Counted from the first letter of the stretch, positions 8,029-15,789 are shown. The stretch is DNA of 22,561 nucleotides from an uncultured Mycoplasmatota bacterium (GCA_900547995.1 URIY01000029.1:1-22561); one strand, 5' to 3'. Program-made: numbers and translations. Notes: generated by a model not told the origin, from the sequence alone.

Positions 8029-10158
8029 TTAATGTGGTCTTCCTCCACCTCCACGTGGAGGTTTATTGTTGTCATTTTTTCGATTAATTTGGGCTTGCCT
8101 ATATGCATCACTTGATACAACATTAGCTCTTTCTTCTTTAATAGTACCTTTTGCATTATCCCAACCATCGCCGTCCACAATATCTGGCATACTAGAAAAA
8201 CCATCCAAATTTGAATTTTGTTTCTTTATATAGTTCATATTTGAAATAACACTCTTTATTGTTACATCACCTTTTGAAGCACTCATTTGCGTTGTAATAT
8301 AGTCTTTCTTTGCCTGATTTAAAGCGGCATGATATAAATAATCTGCATTTGTTATATCCTCCGCTGTAGCCGTTCCCGATTCTCTTAAAGCATCAACCCT
8401 ATTTTTTAAAACATTTACATTTAAATTGTTAAAATTATGAGTATTTCCATCAACATCTGTCCACTTTCCAGATACAGACTGTCCACCTTTTCCTTTTATC
8501 AATTCCTTTTCTACATATGTATCAAGATCAGCTTGTTCTTTTAAGAATTTGTCATATGCTTCAACCTGTTTATCAAATTTTGATGCACCAGATTCAATAC
8601 CAGCAAGATTATTAATACCAACACCGGCTCTTCTAAGCACACCACCTGGTCCACCATCACCAGCAAGTTGTCTAGAAGTTCTCAAATTTCTTGCATCAAC
8701 TGTTCCTTTTAATCCATAACCTGCAGCCTTTAATACATTACCCTTACCACGACCAGTTACTCCAGCATGAATTCCTCTAAAAAAACCACTTGTTGCTCCT
8801 CCTAATGTACTACCAATCGTTCTATGAATGCCTCGACCTTCTCTTATTCCATTATATAAATTGGCTGCTGCTCCTCCGGCCATAGCTCCAATTCCACCAA
8901 TTGTCGCAGCAGCAAAAGGAGATTCACCAATTTTTTTCAAAGGATTTAATTCAAATTTACCAGATAATTTAATTCCTGTAATATCTTCAATCAACTTTGG
9001 AACCTGTTTGGCAAACATCAACGCACCAACAATAATAAATACATGAATTATGGCATTTGGTTCCCCATCACCATACCAATATGACAATTGACTACTATCT
9101 GATACTATTTTGATTATATAAATTGCAAAATAGATTGCAATTAACCTTATGAATAAATCAGCATATGTACTTAAACAACTCCTCATCCATTTTTGGAACA
9201 TGCCACTTTTTGACGACTTTGGATCAACATATGAAATTATTGGTATTGGTGCAATTATCTGTAAAAATCCTAATTTAACAGACCTTACAGCTACGTCAAA
9301 ACAAAATATTAAAAATATCCATGCAATAAATCCACCAGCAATTGTACTTATCACATACGTATATTGAAATAAATAAATATCTGGATCATCTACATATTTT
9401 GCAGTAATTAAATTTATTAGTAATTGATAATCCTGTTTTTGCTGAGCCCATACATATGTTGCTCCCATTCCAATACCAGGATGTGATTCCTTATTATCAT
9501 CAATTATATTTGCTTGTTGTGTAGATAAATTATTCATACACTTAACAAATCCTAAATTATCATTTATATATCCTATTCCACTCGCGCCATTTCTTTTTAT
9601 TTCTTCGATTGTTGGCATTGCATATTCCTGACCGTTCATAGTACAAACTGTATTTCCAAAATCATCGCTTGATAAGGCAGGAATTTCCTTTTCATTCGGT
9701 TTCAAAAATGCACTTAAAACACTAAAAGACATTGTACGATGAACATCTTCATCATTTATCATATTAGATTGACTTTTCCCTAAGATTATTTGACCAACTA
9801 TATTTTCCTTTAATACTATTCGTTGTAAATTATATGCTTGCTCGAATATAGTAGGTGTTATTACAACTAATAACATCACAATAATAATATTTTGAATTAA
9901 TTTTCCAATACCTTTCTCATTATTGGTAAAATTATCTGGATTAATAATATATTGAATAATCGAAAAAGAAATTTTAAAAAGCATTATTAATGCTAAAAAA
10001 ACATATACTCTAGTTGCAAATTGCTCTATAACGCCAGATTGAAATACCCTTGTTTTTGCAATCAAATTAAAGGCAGTATAAAAGACTTCAATTAATCCAT
10101 AGACAATTCTATCAAAAACAGAAAGAAGCTGTCTTACTAAATCTAAAACCCAAGTCAT
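8029..10158 (-). CDS. VirB6/TrbL-like polytopic T4SS channel protein
   Basis: The 709-residue protein has about six to seven membrane helices in its first 390 residues. An amphipathic start is followed by a helix around 50-75, another around 90-112, a group between about 265 and 350 and one near 375-390. An Ala/Gly-rich weakly hydrophobic region (about 410-500) and a long charged, probably cytoplasmic tail follow. Polytopic core plus Gly-rich C-terminal tail is the usual form of TrbL/VirB6 proteins in Gram-positive T4SSs, which form part of the translocation channel. The ATG at 10158 has GGGAGGTGAT at ideal spacing; an in-frame TTG five codons upstream is part of that ribosome-binding site and is not the start. 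The tail ends in a Gly/Pro/Arg-rich stretch (PPRGGGG). Confidence 0.9.
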   Translation of the reverse strand: MTWVLDLVRQLLSVFDRIVYGLIEVFYTAFNLIAKTRVFQSGVIEQFATRVYVFLALIMLFKISFSIIQYIINPDNFTNNEKGIGKLIQNIIIVMLLVVITPTIFEQAYNLQRIVLKENIVGQIILGKSQSNMINDEDVHRTMSFSVLSAFLKPNEKEIPALSSDDFGNTVCTMNGQEYAMPTIEEIKRNGASGIGYINDNLGFVKCMNNLSTQQANIIDDNKESHPGIGMGATYVWAQQKQDYQLLINLITAKYVDDPDIYLFQYTYVISTIAGGFIAWIFLIFCFDVAVRSVKLGFLQIIAPIPIISYVDPKSSKSGMFQKWMRSCLSTYADLFIRLIAIYFAIYIIKIVSDSSQLSYWYGDGEPNAIIHVFIIVGALMFAKQVPKLIEDITGIKLSGKFELNPLKKIGESPFAAATIGGIGAMAGGAAANLYNGIREGRGIHRTIGSTLGGATSGFFRGIHAGVTGRGKGNVLKAAGYGLKGTVDARNLRTSRQLAGDGGPGGVLRRAGVGINNLAGIESGASKFDKQVEAYDKFLKEQADLDTYVEKELIKGKGGQSVSGKWTDVDGNTHNFNNLNVNVLKNRVDALRESGTATAEDITNADYLYHAALNQAKKDYITTQMSASKGDVTIKSVISNMNYIKKQNSNLDGFSSMPDIVDGDGWDNAKGTIKEERANVVSSDAYRQAQINRKNDNNKPPRGGGGRPH

Positions 10159-10256
10159 CAAATCACCTCCCAATATTTAATAGTAATGATTAACTTTAAT
10201 AATAGTAAATTGACACAAATTGCATATATATCATTTAATGCTATACATATTAAACA

Positions 10257-10637
10257 TTAGCAAACAAGTTTTACATCAATATCAAAATTGCTACTTTCTA
10301 ATGGTTGTTTTGGTTTAAAAGTAATTACTGTTTTTTGCCAATTACATTTTGAAAATTTTGAATCTTTTAGTTCTTTTAAATCATCATCATCAATAAATAT
10401 AGATATACTATTAAAATTAAAAGTTATATTATTATTTTTTTCCATAGCACTAATAATAACGTCCTTCTGTTTTTCATATAAATATTGAATATAAAATTTT
10501 CTGCCAATTTCTTCAATTGACTTTTTAAAAACTGTATTATTATTTTTTTTGTTGATAAAAATTGTAACAATTAATACAATAATTATCAAAATACCTAGCC
10601 CAATAATAATTTTAATTTTGTTCTTTTCATCATTCAC
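10257..10637 (-). CDS. Small bitopic membrane protein of unknown function
   Basis: I do not recognise this 126-residue protein. A short basic N-terminus precedes one strong membrane helix at about 8-29, followed by a Lys/Asn-rich helix region and an extracytoplasmic domain of mixed beta character that ends with Cys as its last residue. The start codon is GTG, preceded by GGGAGAGG at 5 bases. It lies between the hairpin-fusion protein gene and the virB6-like gene, with 98 bases of AT-rich sequence after it in which I see no convincing promoter or terminator. Position and topology would fit a VirB8-like bitopic T4SS component, but the soluble domain is shorter than usual and I cannot see family motifs, so this is only a suggestion. 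Confidence 0.75.
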   Translation of the reverse strand: MNDEKNKIKIIIGLGILIIIVLIVTIFINKKNNNTVFKKSIEEIGRKFYIQYLYEKQKDVIISAMEKNNNITFNFNSISIFIDDDDLKELKDSKFSKCNWQKTVITFKPKQPLESSNFDIDVKLVC

Positions 10638-10652
10638 AATATCCTCTCCCTA

Positions 10653-12167
10653 CTATTTCAAACGTAAACCACAAAATGGTGACTCTGATTCAGAAATTTT
10701 GCTTATAATATCGTTAACACTAAAGATATTAATAACTAATTGTATTAAACTAGGGACTAAAACCAACAGTCCTACACATATTAAACGGTTTAGTAAACGC
10801 TTATAGAAAGTTTTAACATTTTTGTCATCAGAAGATGCAAAGACTTTTATAGAATCAACACCAGTTAAGACAACAACAAGAACAATTGCTCCAATCCTTA
10901 GTAATTTTAACACAGAACTAAGCCAATTCCAAAATTCATTTGCTTTTAAATATGTGCAATCATTTACTGCACCTATATCTAAATTGTCCTTGTCTTGAGG
11001 AACAATTACAAGACTATCACTAGTTGTTACACTAAAGCATCCATCACCGCAATCCTGTGTTGTAAGAATAATTGTTGCATAATTATAATCACTATAATTA
11101 TACTCTGTATTCTTACCGACATAATTCCAAAAAGCATCACCAACAATGCCCTGCCAACCTCTTAATGCAAGAATTAAAAGATTAGATTGTGCATCACTAA
11201 ATGAACTATTAAGCGAATCTGAAAATTGAGGTTTACCAGTATTTCCTAACTCAACAAATGTTAACATTGCATATATTTTTGCAGGGCAACTATTATTTGA
11301 AAAAATCTGTTCAACTAATTCCTTATCCAAAATAATTGGTACAACTTCTTCAAATATTTTACGACCTGAAGCAGCAGTATGAAATTTTTCAAAACAATTA
11401 CTACATTGAGAGCTATTTAACAATGCATACAATGAGTTATCATCATAATTATAGTTTAAATTTAAATCTATTTCCGTTCCAGAAGAAGAAATTCGAATTT
11501 TCTTTAAATCACTATCATGTATAAATGTATAATTGATATCAGTAAATGAATTCTGCCCAATTGTAGGTGAACAAGAATTTTGTTCACTTAAATTTCCTGG
11601 TGTCACACAGACATTTTGGCTCCAAAGAGCATTTCCATAAGGGTTATCACCATCACATTTTTCATAATATTCTTTAAATCTAAAAACATATAAATGATTA
11701 TCAAAAGAATTAAAATTATAAACAAGTTGCTCTGAAGAACAATTTTCACCATTTTCAATAGAATCTAATACAGGAGATAAGTTTATTAAAGAAGAACTTG
11801 ATTCATAAGGTGTTTTGATAAAGACACCAATATAATGATCTTCCTGCCCATCATTTTTAAGTTCAGCAAAATCAAAAGTGCGTGTATCGCCAGCAATAAA
11901 TATATGACTGTCACTTAAATCTGAAAGCGAATCTCTTGTAGCTTTTTCACATCCATCACATGAGTATGTAAATTTCACTTTTTTGTTATCACTATCAATT
12001 TCTATTATATATTTTCCATAAATATTGGATTGATTATCAAGTGATTGATCAGACGCTTCATGTGGAATAACTTCATACAAGCAAGTCGCTTGAGCATTTG
12101 CTTTGCAAAAAAACGAAAAAAATATCACGAAAATAAAAGTAAACAATAAAAAATTAAACTTTTTCAT
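10653..12167 (-). CDS. Secreted Cys-rich protein ending in a VirB2-like two-helix hairpin
   Basis: This 504-residue protein has a classic signal peptide (basic MKK, hydrophobic core, likely cleavage after KANAQA around residue 26). A large extracytoplasmic domain follows with many cysteines, including C-x-x-C pairs (CDGC, CSNC) and CGDGC. The last 90 residues form two hydrophobic helices separated by a charged loop: KLLRIGAIVLVVVLTGVDSI, loop SSDDKNVKTFYKR, then LLNRLICVGLLVLVPSLI. This hairpin has the same helix length, loop charge and spacing as the three VirB2-like pilins encoded directly upstream. A reasonable reading is a large surface domain carried on a pilin-type anchor, perhaps a minor or tip subunit. 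The AAGGAGG ribosome-binding site overlaps the stop of the preceding pilin gene. No assignable domain in the ectodomain. Confidence 0.85.
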   Translation of the reverse strand: MKKFNFLLFTFIFVIFFSFFCKANAQATCLYEVIPHEASDQSLDNQSNIYGKYIIEIDSDNKKVKFTYSCDGCEKATRDSLSDLSDSHIFIAGDTRTFDFAELKNDGQEDHYIGVFIKTPYESSSSLINLSPVLDSIENGENCSSEQLVYNFNSFDNHLYVFRFKEYYEKCDGDNPYGNALWSQNVCVTPGNLSEQNSCSPTIGQNSFTDINYTFIHDSDLKKIRISSSGTEIDLNLNYNYDDNSLYALLNSSQCSNCFEKFHTAASGRKIFEEVVPIILDKELVEQIFSNNSCPAKIYAMLTFVELGNTGKPQFSDSLNSSFSDAQSNLLILALRGWQGIVGDAFWNYVGKNTEYNYSDYNYATIILTTQDCGDGCFSVTTSDSLVIVPQDKDNLDIGAVNDCTYLKANEFWNWLSSVLKLLRIGAIVLVVVLTGVDSIKVFASSDDKNVKTFYKRLLNRLICVGLLVLVPSLIQLVINIFSVNDIISKISESESPFCGLRLK

Positions 12168-12178
12168 AATAATCCTCC

Positions 12179-12559
12179 TTAATGTGATGTAACATTTTTA
12201 TTAATATCACTTTTTCCTCTAATTATTTCCATAGCGCATTTAACAGGAGATTCACCACTGGTTCCTGTTTCAGGTTCTACAAATCCAAGCACAAACTCTA
12301 CAACAACAATTACTAAAAAAACTAATAAACCAGTAATAATTCTTTTAACACAACTTCCTTGATATTTTTTTATATCTTCTTCTTTTTTTGCAGTAATTGC
12401 TCTACCTAAATCAAGCATAGCGAAAATAACTAGCAAAATAGGAACAACTATTTTGATGCCCAAGTACAAGTAATGTATTAAATCTCCTATTGTTTGTGGT
12501 ATACCACGACCATCACCTAATATTCCATTACAATAAATACCATTCAATATTTCAACCAT
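12179..12559 (-). CDS. VirB2/TrbC-like T4SS pilin, divergent third copy
   Basis: The product is a 126-residue protein with two membrane helices (about 30-52 and 68-90) joined by a charged loop, AITAKKEEDIKKYQ. It shares this core with the two pilins upstream (YLGI.. VPILLVIF.. AITA.K.. DIKK.. KR.. LLVFLV), but its ends differ and it is the most divergent of the three. VirB2-like hairpins polymerise into the T4SS pilus or channel. Two Cys near the ends (C10 and C108) resemble the paired Cys of its paralogs and may form a disulfide. It has its own perfect consensus promoter at 12585-12613 and a GGAGTG ribosome-binding site 8 bases before the ATG. It therefore probably starts the transcription unit that runs to the virD4-like gene. 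Confidence 0.85.
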   Translation of the reverse strand: MVEILNGIYCNGILGDGRGIPQTIGDLIHYLYLGIKIVVPILLVIFAMLDLGRAITAKKEEDIKKYQGSCVKRIITGLLVFLVIVVVEFVLGFVEPETGTSGESPVKCAMEIIRGKSDINKNVTSH

Positions 12560-12584
12560 ACCAGAATCACTCCATCTATAAAGA

Positions 12585-12613
12585 ATTATACACTATAATA
12601 TTACCATTGTCAA
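12585..12613 (-). promoter_or_regulatory. Perfect consensus vegetative promoter for the T4SS operon
   Basis: On the minus strand TTGACA (12608-12613) and TATAAT (12585-12590) match the sigma-70/SigA consensus in all 12 positions with a 17-base spacer. The predicted start near 12578 gives a leader of about 19 bases carrying the GGAGTG ribosome-binding site of the third pilin gene. Terminator-like DNA lies just upstream at 12630-12668, so this promoter would start a fresh transcript toward the virB6, virB4 and virD4 genes. Confidence 0.85.
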
Positions 12614-12629
12614 AGAATTTGAGGTACTA

Positions 12630-12668
12630 AAAAAATAAAAAAATGAAAGTTCCCACCCTCATTTTTCA
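12630..12668 (-). terminator. Terminator between second and third VirB2-like pilin genes
   Basis: On the minus strand AAAAATGA pairs with TCATTTTT (12659-12666 with 12639-12646). The stem can extend by two G-T pairs and one G-C pair to about 11 bp around a 6-base loop. A T-rich run with a single A interruption follows. The hairpin begins a few bases after the stop of the second pilin gene. Confidence 0.75.
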
Positions 12669-13037
12669 TTAACAATTACCATTAATAACTGCATTAACAC
12701 AATTCCAAATAGACGTTGACTCTGTATTTCCAGAATTTGCAAAATTAAATACTAATCTAACAATTGAAAATACTAAGAAGACAAGAACAGCGACTATTAA
12801 TTTTTTCAGGAAAGATCCCTGCGCTTTTTTGATTTCATCCTCTTTTTGGGCAGTGATTGCCTTTGCAAGTTCTATCATACCAAAAACAATCAAAAGAATC
12901 GGAACAATAACCTGTATACCCAAATAAATATAATGAACAATGCTCACTAAATCACCTGGTATCCCCTTTTCGCCGATAGTCCCTGCACACGCAAAATTTT
13001 TACTAGTACATTTTGCCAAAATACTAAATAGTTGCAT
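12669..13037 (-). CDS. VirB2/TrbC-like T4SS pilin, tandem copy 2
   Basis: This is a small two-helix pilin candidate of about 122 residues. Its core, from HYIYLGIQVIVPILLIVFGM through AITAQKEDEIKKAQ to the second helix, is almost identical to that of the copy upstream, while the N- and C-terminal ends differ. The conserved loop is highly charged and would face the cytoplasm. The extracytoplasmic ends carry two Cys in each segment (C10, C17; C115, C122). I prefer the ATG at 13037, preceded by AGGTGA at 5 bases, over the in-frame GTG at 13046. The gene follows the first copy with the ribosome-binding site overlapping its TAG stop, and ends at a terminator. The pair thus forms a two-gene unit, suited to high pilin output. 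Confidence 0.87.
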   Translation of the reverse strand: MQLFSILAKCTSKNFACAGTIGEKGIPGDLVSIVHYIYLGIQVIVPILLIVFGMIELAKAITAQKEDEIKKAQGSFLKKLIVAVLVFLVFSIVRLVFNFANSGNTESTSIWNCVNAVINGNC

Positions 13038-13046
13038 AAAAATCAC

Positions 13047-13424
13047 CTATTTCTTTGTACATTTTTTTGTTGAACCTTTAACAAGTTCACACATACATCC
13101 CCAAACATTATCATGATCGTTTTCATCTAAATCACCTGTTGCAAAATTAAATACAAATTGAACAACAGTAAATACCAAGAAAACAAGGACAGCAACAACT
13201 AATTTTTTCAAGAAAGAACTTTGTGCTTTTTTTATTTCATCTTCTTTTTGAGCCGTAATTGCTTTAGCAAGTTCAATCATACCAAAAACTATCAAAAGGA
13301 TTGGAACAATAACTTGTATACCCAAATATACATAATGAATAATATTTTGTAATGTACCAGGAACCTCTGTTCCAATTACTCCATCACACATTGTAGTTTC
13401 TAACACATTAAATAAATCTAACAT
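13047..13424 (-). CDS. VirB2/TrbC-like T4SS pilin, tandem copy 1
   Basis: The 125-residue protein has two membrane helices (about 30-52 and 70-92) around the charged loop AITAQKEDEIKKAQ, the usual topology of VirB2/TrbC-like pilins of Gram-positive T4SSs. It lacks a clear signal peptide. The N-terminal end has one Cys (C13) and the C-terminal end three (C109, C111, C122) plus a Lys-rich tail. It is the first gene of a two-pilin unit: a promoter lies at 13454-13482 and AGGGAGG stands 9 bases before the ATG. The gap to the TadZ-like gene holds no clear terminator, so read-through from the Tad module is possible too. Confidence 0.87.
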   Translation of the reverse strand: MLDLFNVLETTMCDGVIGTEVPGTLQNIIHYVYLGIQVIVPILLIVFGMIELAKAITAQKEDEIKKAQSSFLKKLVVAVLVFLVFTVVQFVFNFATGDLDENDHDNVWGCMCELVKGSTKKCTKK

Positions 13425-13453
13425 AAAATATAACCTCCCTAATTCATAACTAT

Positions 13454-13482
13454 ATCTTATACTAAATTTACTTAATTGTCAA
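13454..13482 (-). promoter_or_regulatory. Promoter of the tandem VirB2-like pilin genes
   Basis: On the minus strand a perfect TTGACA (13477-13482) is followed after 17 bases by TAAGAT (13454-13459); the overlapping TATAAG at 15 bases is a closer -10 match but badly spaced. The predicted start lies about 20-25 bases before the pilin ATG and leaves room for the AGGGAGG site. Confidence 0.7.
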
Positions 13483-13518
13483 CTTTTCTAAGATAAGTAT
13501 GTATATTATTTTACATTT

Positions 13519-14544
13519 TTAACCAAATAACCTCTTTTTTTTCTTTTCTTCTTCTTTATCTTCCTGTAATTCAAATCCTAATTTAATTAAGAAAACATTT
13601 ACAATATAGATATTTTTTTCTCTTTCATCTAATGGTGGCATATTAAAGAACACCTTAGATCTAGATTCATATTCAAAATCTAATATATCTTTCTGATTTA
13701 ATAAACTTTGATTTATTACTATTTTTTTACCTTTATATGGTGCTAATCCTTTTGGATTAAGTAACATATATTTATTTAATTTAATAATTGATGGTTCAAT
13801 TAAATAAATAATATCAGAACATAAACTCTCTACATTTTTAGCATCATTTAAATCAACTAATATAGCATCTTTATCCATATTTTGATTTATAAAGTTACCA
13901 AGCTCATTAGCATTTTTACTAAACATTTTCTTATTATTTGGAAAGTACATAAAGTCTTTTTTATCTAATTCTACTCCAACTACATCATAATGTTTTTGTA
14001 ATTGATTTAACATTATATATAAAAGAGTTGTTGCACCAGATTGTTTAGTAATATTTTTGATACCAATGACTCTAGCTCCTTGTCTTTCCAAATAAACAGT
14101 TTCTCTCTGAATTTCTGTTTTAACAGTAGGATTGGCAGCCACTTGAATCCCATATCCATTTGCATCTAATTGTTGTATATGAGCAACATCTCTATACGAA
14201 TTTGGATGATTATATAAATAATTAATTCCTTCAACAGTTTGTGTAAAATTATATATACCCATAGATATTAATTTAGATTGAAATGCTGGTGATGAACTTT
14301 CAGGATCATCATCTAATAATAATATAATTTTATCTGCATCTATAGAAATAACTAATTTTTGCAAATTATCTATTTTTTTATAATCTTTGATAGCTGTTAT
14401 ATCTAAAATCATTCTATTAAAGAATACTGTTTTAAATGTATCAACTATTTCATCAATAGAGAATTGTCCATTCATTGTCTTAATTGTTTCAATATCAAGT
14501 CCTTGTAACATAGATTGATATTTATTTGATATTATTACGTTCAT
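13519..14544 (-). CDS. TadZ/CpaE-like MinD-family protein with degenerate P-loop
   Basis: This 341-residue cytoplasmic protein looks like the pole- or site-localising TadZ/CpaE component of Tad pili. A receiver-like N-terminal alpha/beta domain (about 45-115) contains IILLLDDD. A ParA/MinD-like domain (about 155-325) follows, with the altered P-loop ITKQSGATTL at 165-174 and a Walker B-like strand AILVDLND at 227-234. The Walker A Lys before the Thr pair is replaced by Ala (GATT), a substitution I associate with atypical TadZ/CpaE proteins, so ATP hydrolysis may be weak or absent. A Lys/Glu-rich tail ends in KKKKRLFG. It follows the two pseudopilin genes (start behind AGAGGTGAT) and is the last Tad gene before the T4SS genes. 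The assignment rests on domain shape and context. Confidence 0.72.
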   Translation of the reverse strand: MNVIISNKYQSMLQGLDIETIKTMNGQFSIDEIVDTFKTVFFNRMILDITAIKDYKKIDNLQKLVISIDADKIILLLDDDPESSSPAFQSKLISMGIYNFTQTVEGINYLYNHPNSYRDVAHIQQLDANGYGIQVAANPTVKTEIQRETVYLERQGARVIGIKNITKQSGATTLLYIMLNQLQKHYDVVGVELDKKDFMYFPNNKKMFSKNANELGNFINQNMDKDAILVDLNDAKNVESLCSDIIYLIEPSIIKLNKYMLLNPKGLAPYKGKKIVINQSLLNQKDILDFEYESRSKVFFNMPPLDEREKNIYIVNVFLIKLGFELQEDKEEEKKKKRLFG

Positions 14545-14555
14545 ATAATCACCTC

Positions 14556-15044
14556 TTATTCTACTTTAAAGAAAGTATAACTATCTGCATATAATGGGAA
14601 AGAAAAAATATCATTTTTACCAAACAATGGTAATTCAAAGTACATATAGGTTTCAATTCCATAACGCCAATTATTCTCAGTATCCATCATACTATAAATA
14701 CTGAAATTATAATCCGAGCTTTTCCAACAATTTACTTCTTTTAATGAAGAATTATTTTTAAATTCATCTAACTTTTTGCAACCATTAGATCTACCAATAG
14801 TAACATTATAACCCATATTATTAAGAAGAGATAGGATTTCTTTTTCTGCTTCTCCATCATTCTTAGTCATTACTGTTTCTGCATTTTCGCCATATGCACC
14901 ATGTGATTGAACAATATTAAGTATTCCATTTCTTGCTTTAAAAGCCTTCGTATAGCCAATAGAACCTGCAAGTAACATCATTACAACAATAAAAATTGTA
15001 ATAATGATTAATAATAACTGTGATCCACCTATTGCTTCTCTCAT
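14556..15044 (-). CDS. Pseudopilin-like membrane protein (TadE-like), copy 2
   Basis: This 162-residue protein begins MREAIGG and runs at once into a membrane helix (about 8-31), then a helical linker and an extracytoplasmic domain. It appears paralogous to the protein encoded just upstream: both have the same start, a [KN]N[ML]GY[NR]V segment in the middle and a similar late strand (ETYMYFELP against KTYIYIDLP). Size, topology and place among tad genes suggest a minor pilin or TadE/TadF-like protein. The start codon is only 3 bases from the upstream stop, with a weak GGGGCG ribosome-binding site, so coupling is likely. Two Cys (C88, C101) lie in the outer domain. Not an exact match to any family I can name. 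Confidence 0.75.
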   Translation of the reverse strand: MREAIGGSQLLLIIITIFIVVMMLLAGSIGYTKAFKARNGILNIVQSHGAYGENAETVMTKNDGEAEKEILSLLNNMGYNVTIGRSNGCKKLDEFKNNSSLKEVNCWKSSDYNFSIYSMMDTENNWRYGIETYMYFELPLFGKNDIFSFPLYADSYTFFKVE

Positions 15045-15047
15045 ATA

Positions 15048-15515
15048 CTAACACGCCCCATTTTCATAATCAGTAAACTGATATATTGGATTTGTTTTTG
15101 ATGTAATTGGAATTTTCATTGATATGTTAAAAGGTAAATCAATATAAATATATGTTTTAATTTTATATGTTATATAGTAATTACCTCCAACATAATTATC
15201 TCCTTCATTTTTATTACTGCGAGAACAAGTTAAAGAGAATTCGTGTTTACTATTTTCAGCAAGACATGAACCACCTTCATTATTTAGACACTTGGTATTT
15301 GATTTTACGCGATATCCAAGATTTTTAAAAATTCTGTCCATATCTTCTGCCGAAAAGGAATTATAACCTTCAAATTTTTCAAGTGAATTTGCCAACTGAC
15401 TATTTATTTTATATCCCTTATAATATATTACTGTACCTGTAAGTAAAAAGGACATAAGAATAAAGAATACAATAAATATATACATAACGGCAGTCCCACC
15501 TATACTTGTTCTCAT
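15048..15515 (-). CDS. Pseudopilin-like membrane protein (TadE-like), copy 1
   Basis: The 155-residue product starts MRTSIGG directly before a membrane helix (about 8-32). The outer domain has a short helix around 40-65, an NLGYRV segment, four Cys in the middle (CLNNEGGSC, then C at about 97) with one at the very C-terminus, and a beta strand KTYIYIDLP shared with the next gene. It is most simply read as a minor pilin or TadE-like protein of the Tad module. The ATG follows AGGAAGG at 6 bases. The Flp-like pilin gene lies upstream and its paralog downstream. Confidence 0.75.
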   Translation of the reverse strand: MRTSIGGTAVMYIFIVFFILMSFLLTGTVIYYKGYKINSQLANSLEKFEGYNSFSAEDMDRIFKNLGYRVKSNTKCLNNEGGSCLAENSKHEFSLTCSRSNKNEGDNYVGGNYYITYKIKTYIYIDLPFNISMKIPITSKTNPIYQFTDYENGAC

Positions 15516-15551
15516 ATTTTCACCTTCCTGAGTAAAATTTTATTATTTCTC

Positions 15552-15749
15552 TTAGTTTGTTGTTGTATCTGTTTTACATTGTTCACAAGTTCCATTTGCC
15601 CCAGCACATAGTCCTTGTGCTTGACAATCAACGTTTTGCTGCGTTTTAGTCAATAAACCTCTAACCAAAACTGTTCCTGCTGCTAATACAATTCCTATTA
15701 ATACAACAGTAACAATTGTCATATTTGCTTCTCCTGATGCTTCTTTCAT
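15552..15749 (-). CDS. Flp-size small pilin candidate with Cys-rich tail
   Basis: The 65-residue protein fits the size and form of a Flp-type major pilin: a short polar start MKEASGEAN, a single hydrophobic helix at about 10-30 and a small tail. The tail is unusual in holding four Cys, two of them as C-x-x-C (TCEQC), which could form disulfides or bind metal. The G-E-A step before the helix may be a processing site, but it is not a textbook class III prepilin signal. I chose the ATG at 15749, with GGAGGTGG 7 bases upstream, over one 10 codons earlier that has no such site. It lies directly after the TadC-like gene and has a possible promoter of its own, as expected for an abundant subunit. 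Confidence 0.72.
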   Translation of the reverse strand: MKEASGEANMTIVTVVLIGIVLAAGTVLVRGLLTKTQQNVDCQAQGLCAGANGTCEQCKTDTTTN

Positions 15750-15783
15750 TAGTAATCCACCTCCTTCTACATTTTCCATATTT

Positions 15784-15789
15784 ATTATA
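15784..15789 (-). promoter_or_regulatory. Possible -10 element before the small pilin gene
   Basis: A perfect TATAAT stands on the minus strand in the 78-base gap between the TadC-like and pilin genes, about 35 bases before the pilin start. No good -35 box lies at normal spacing (TTTTAA at 17 bases; TAGACA is 24 bases away), so the element is uncertain. Confidence 0.35.

Larger units (their letters stand above)
12669..13424 (-). repeat. Tandem duplication of a VirB2-like pilin gene
   Basis: Two adjacent genes of equal length encode nearly identical central segments (residues about 30-85 in each), and the DNA of these segments is also clearly alike, differing mainly at third positions. The ends have diverged. 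This indicates an in-place duplication with selection on the hairpin core and freedom in the exposed ends. A third, more distant copy lies downstream at 12179-12559. Confidence 0.8.

Noticed and set aside
8001..8204. Minus-strand frame of 67 codons at the end of the virB6-like gene
   Set aside because: It overlaps the 3' end of a convincing gene in another frame and has no family signal.
10159..10256. Promoter before the virB6-like gene
   Set aside because: The gap is AT-rich with partial -10-like words but no properly spaced -35 and -10 pair.
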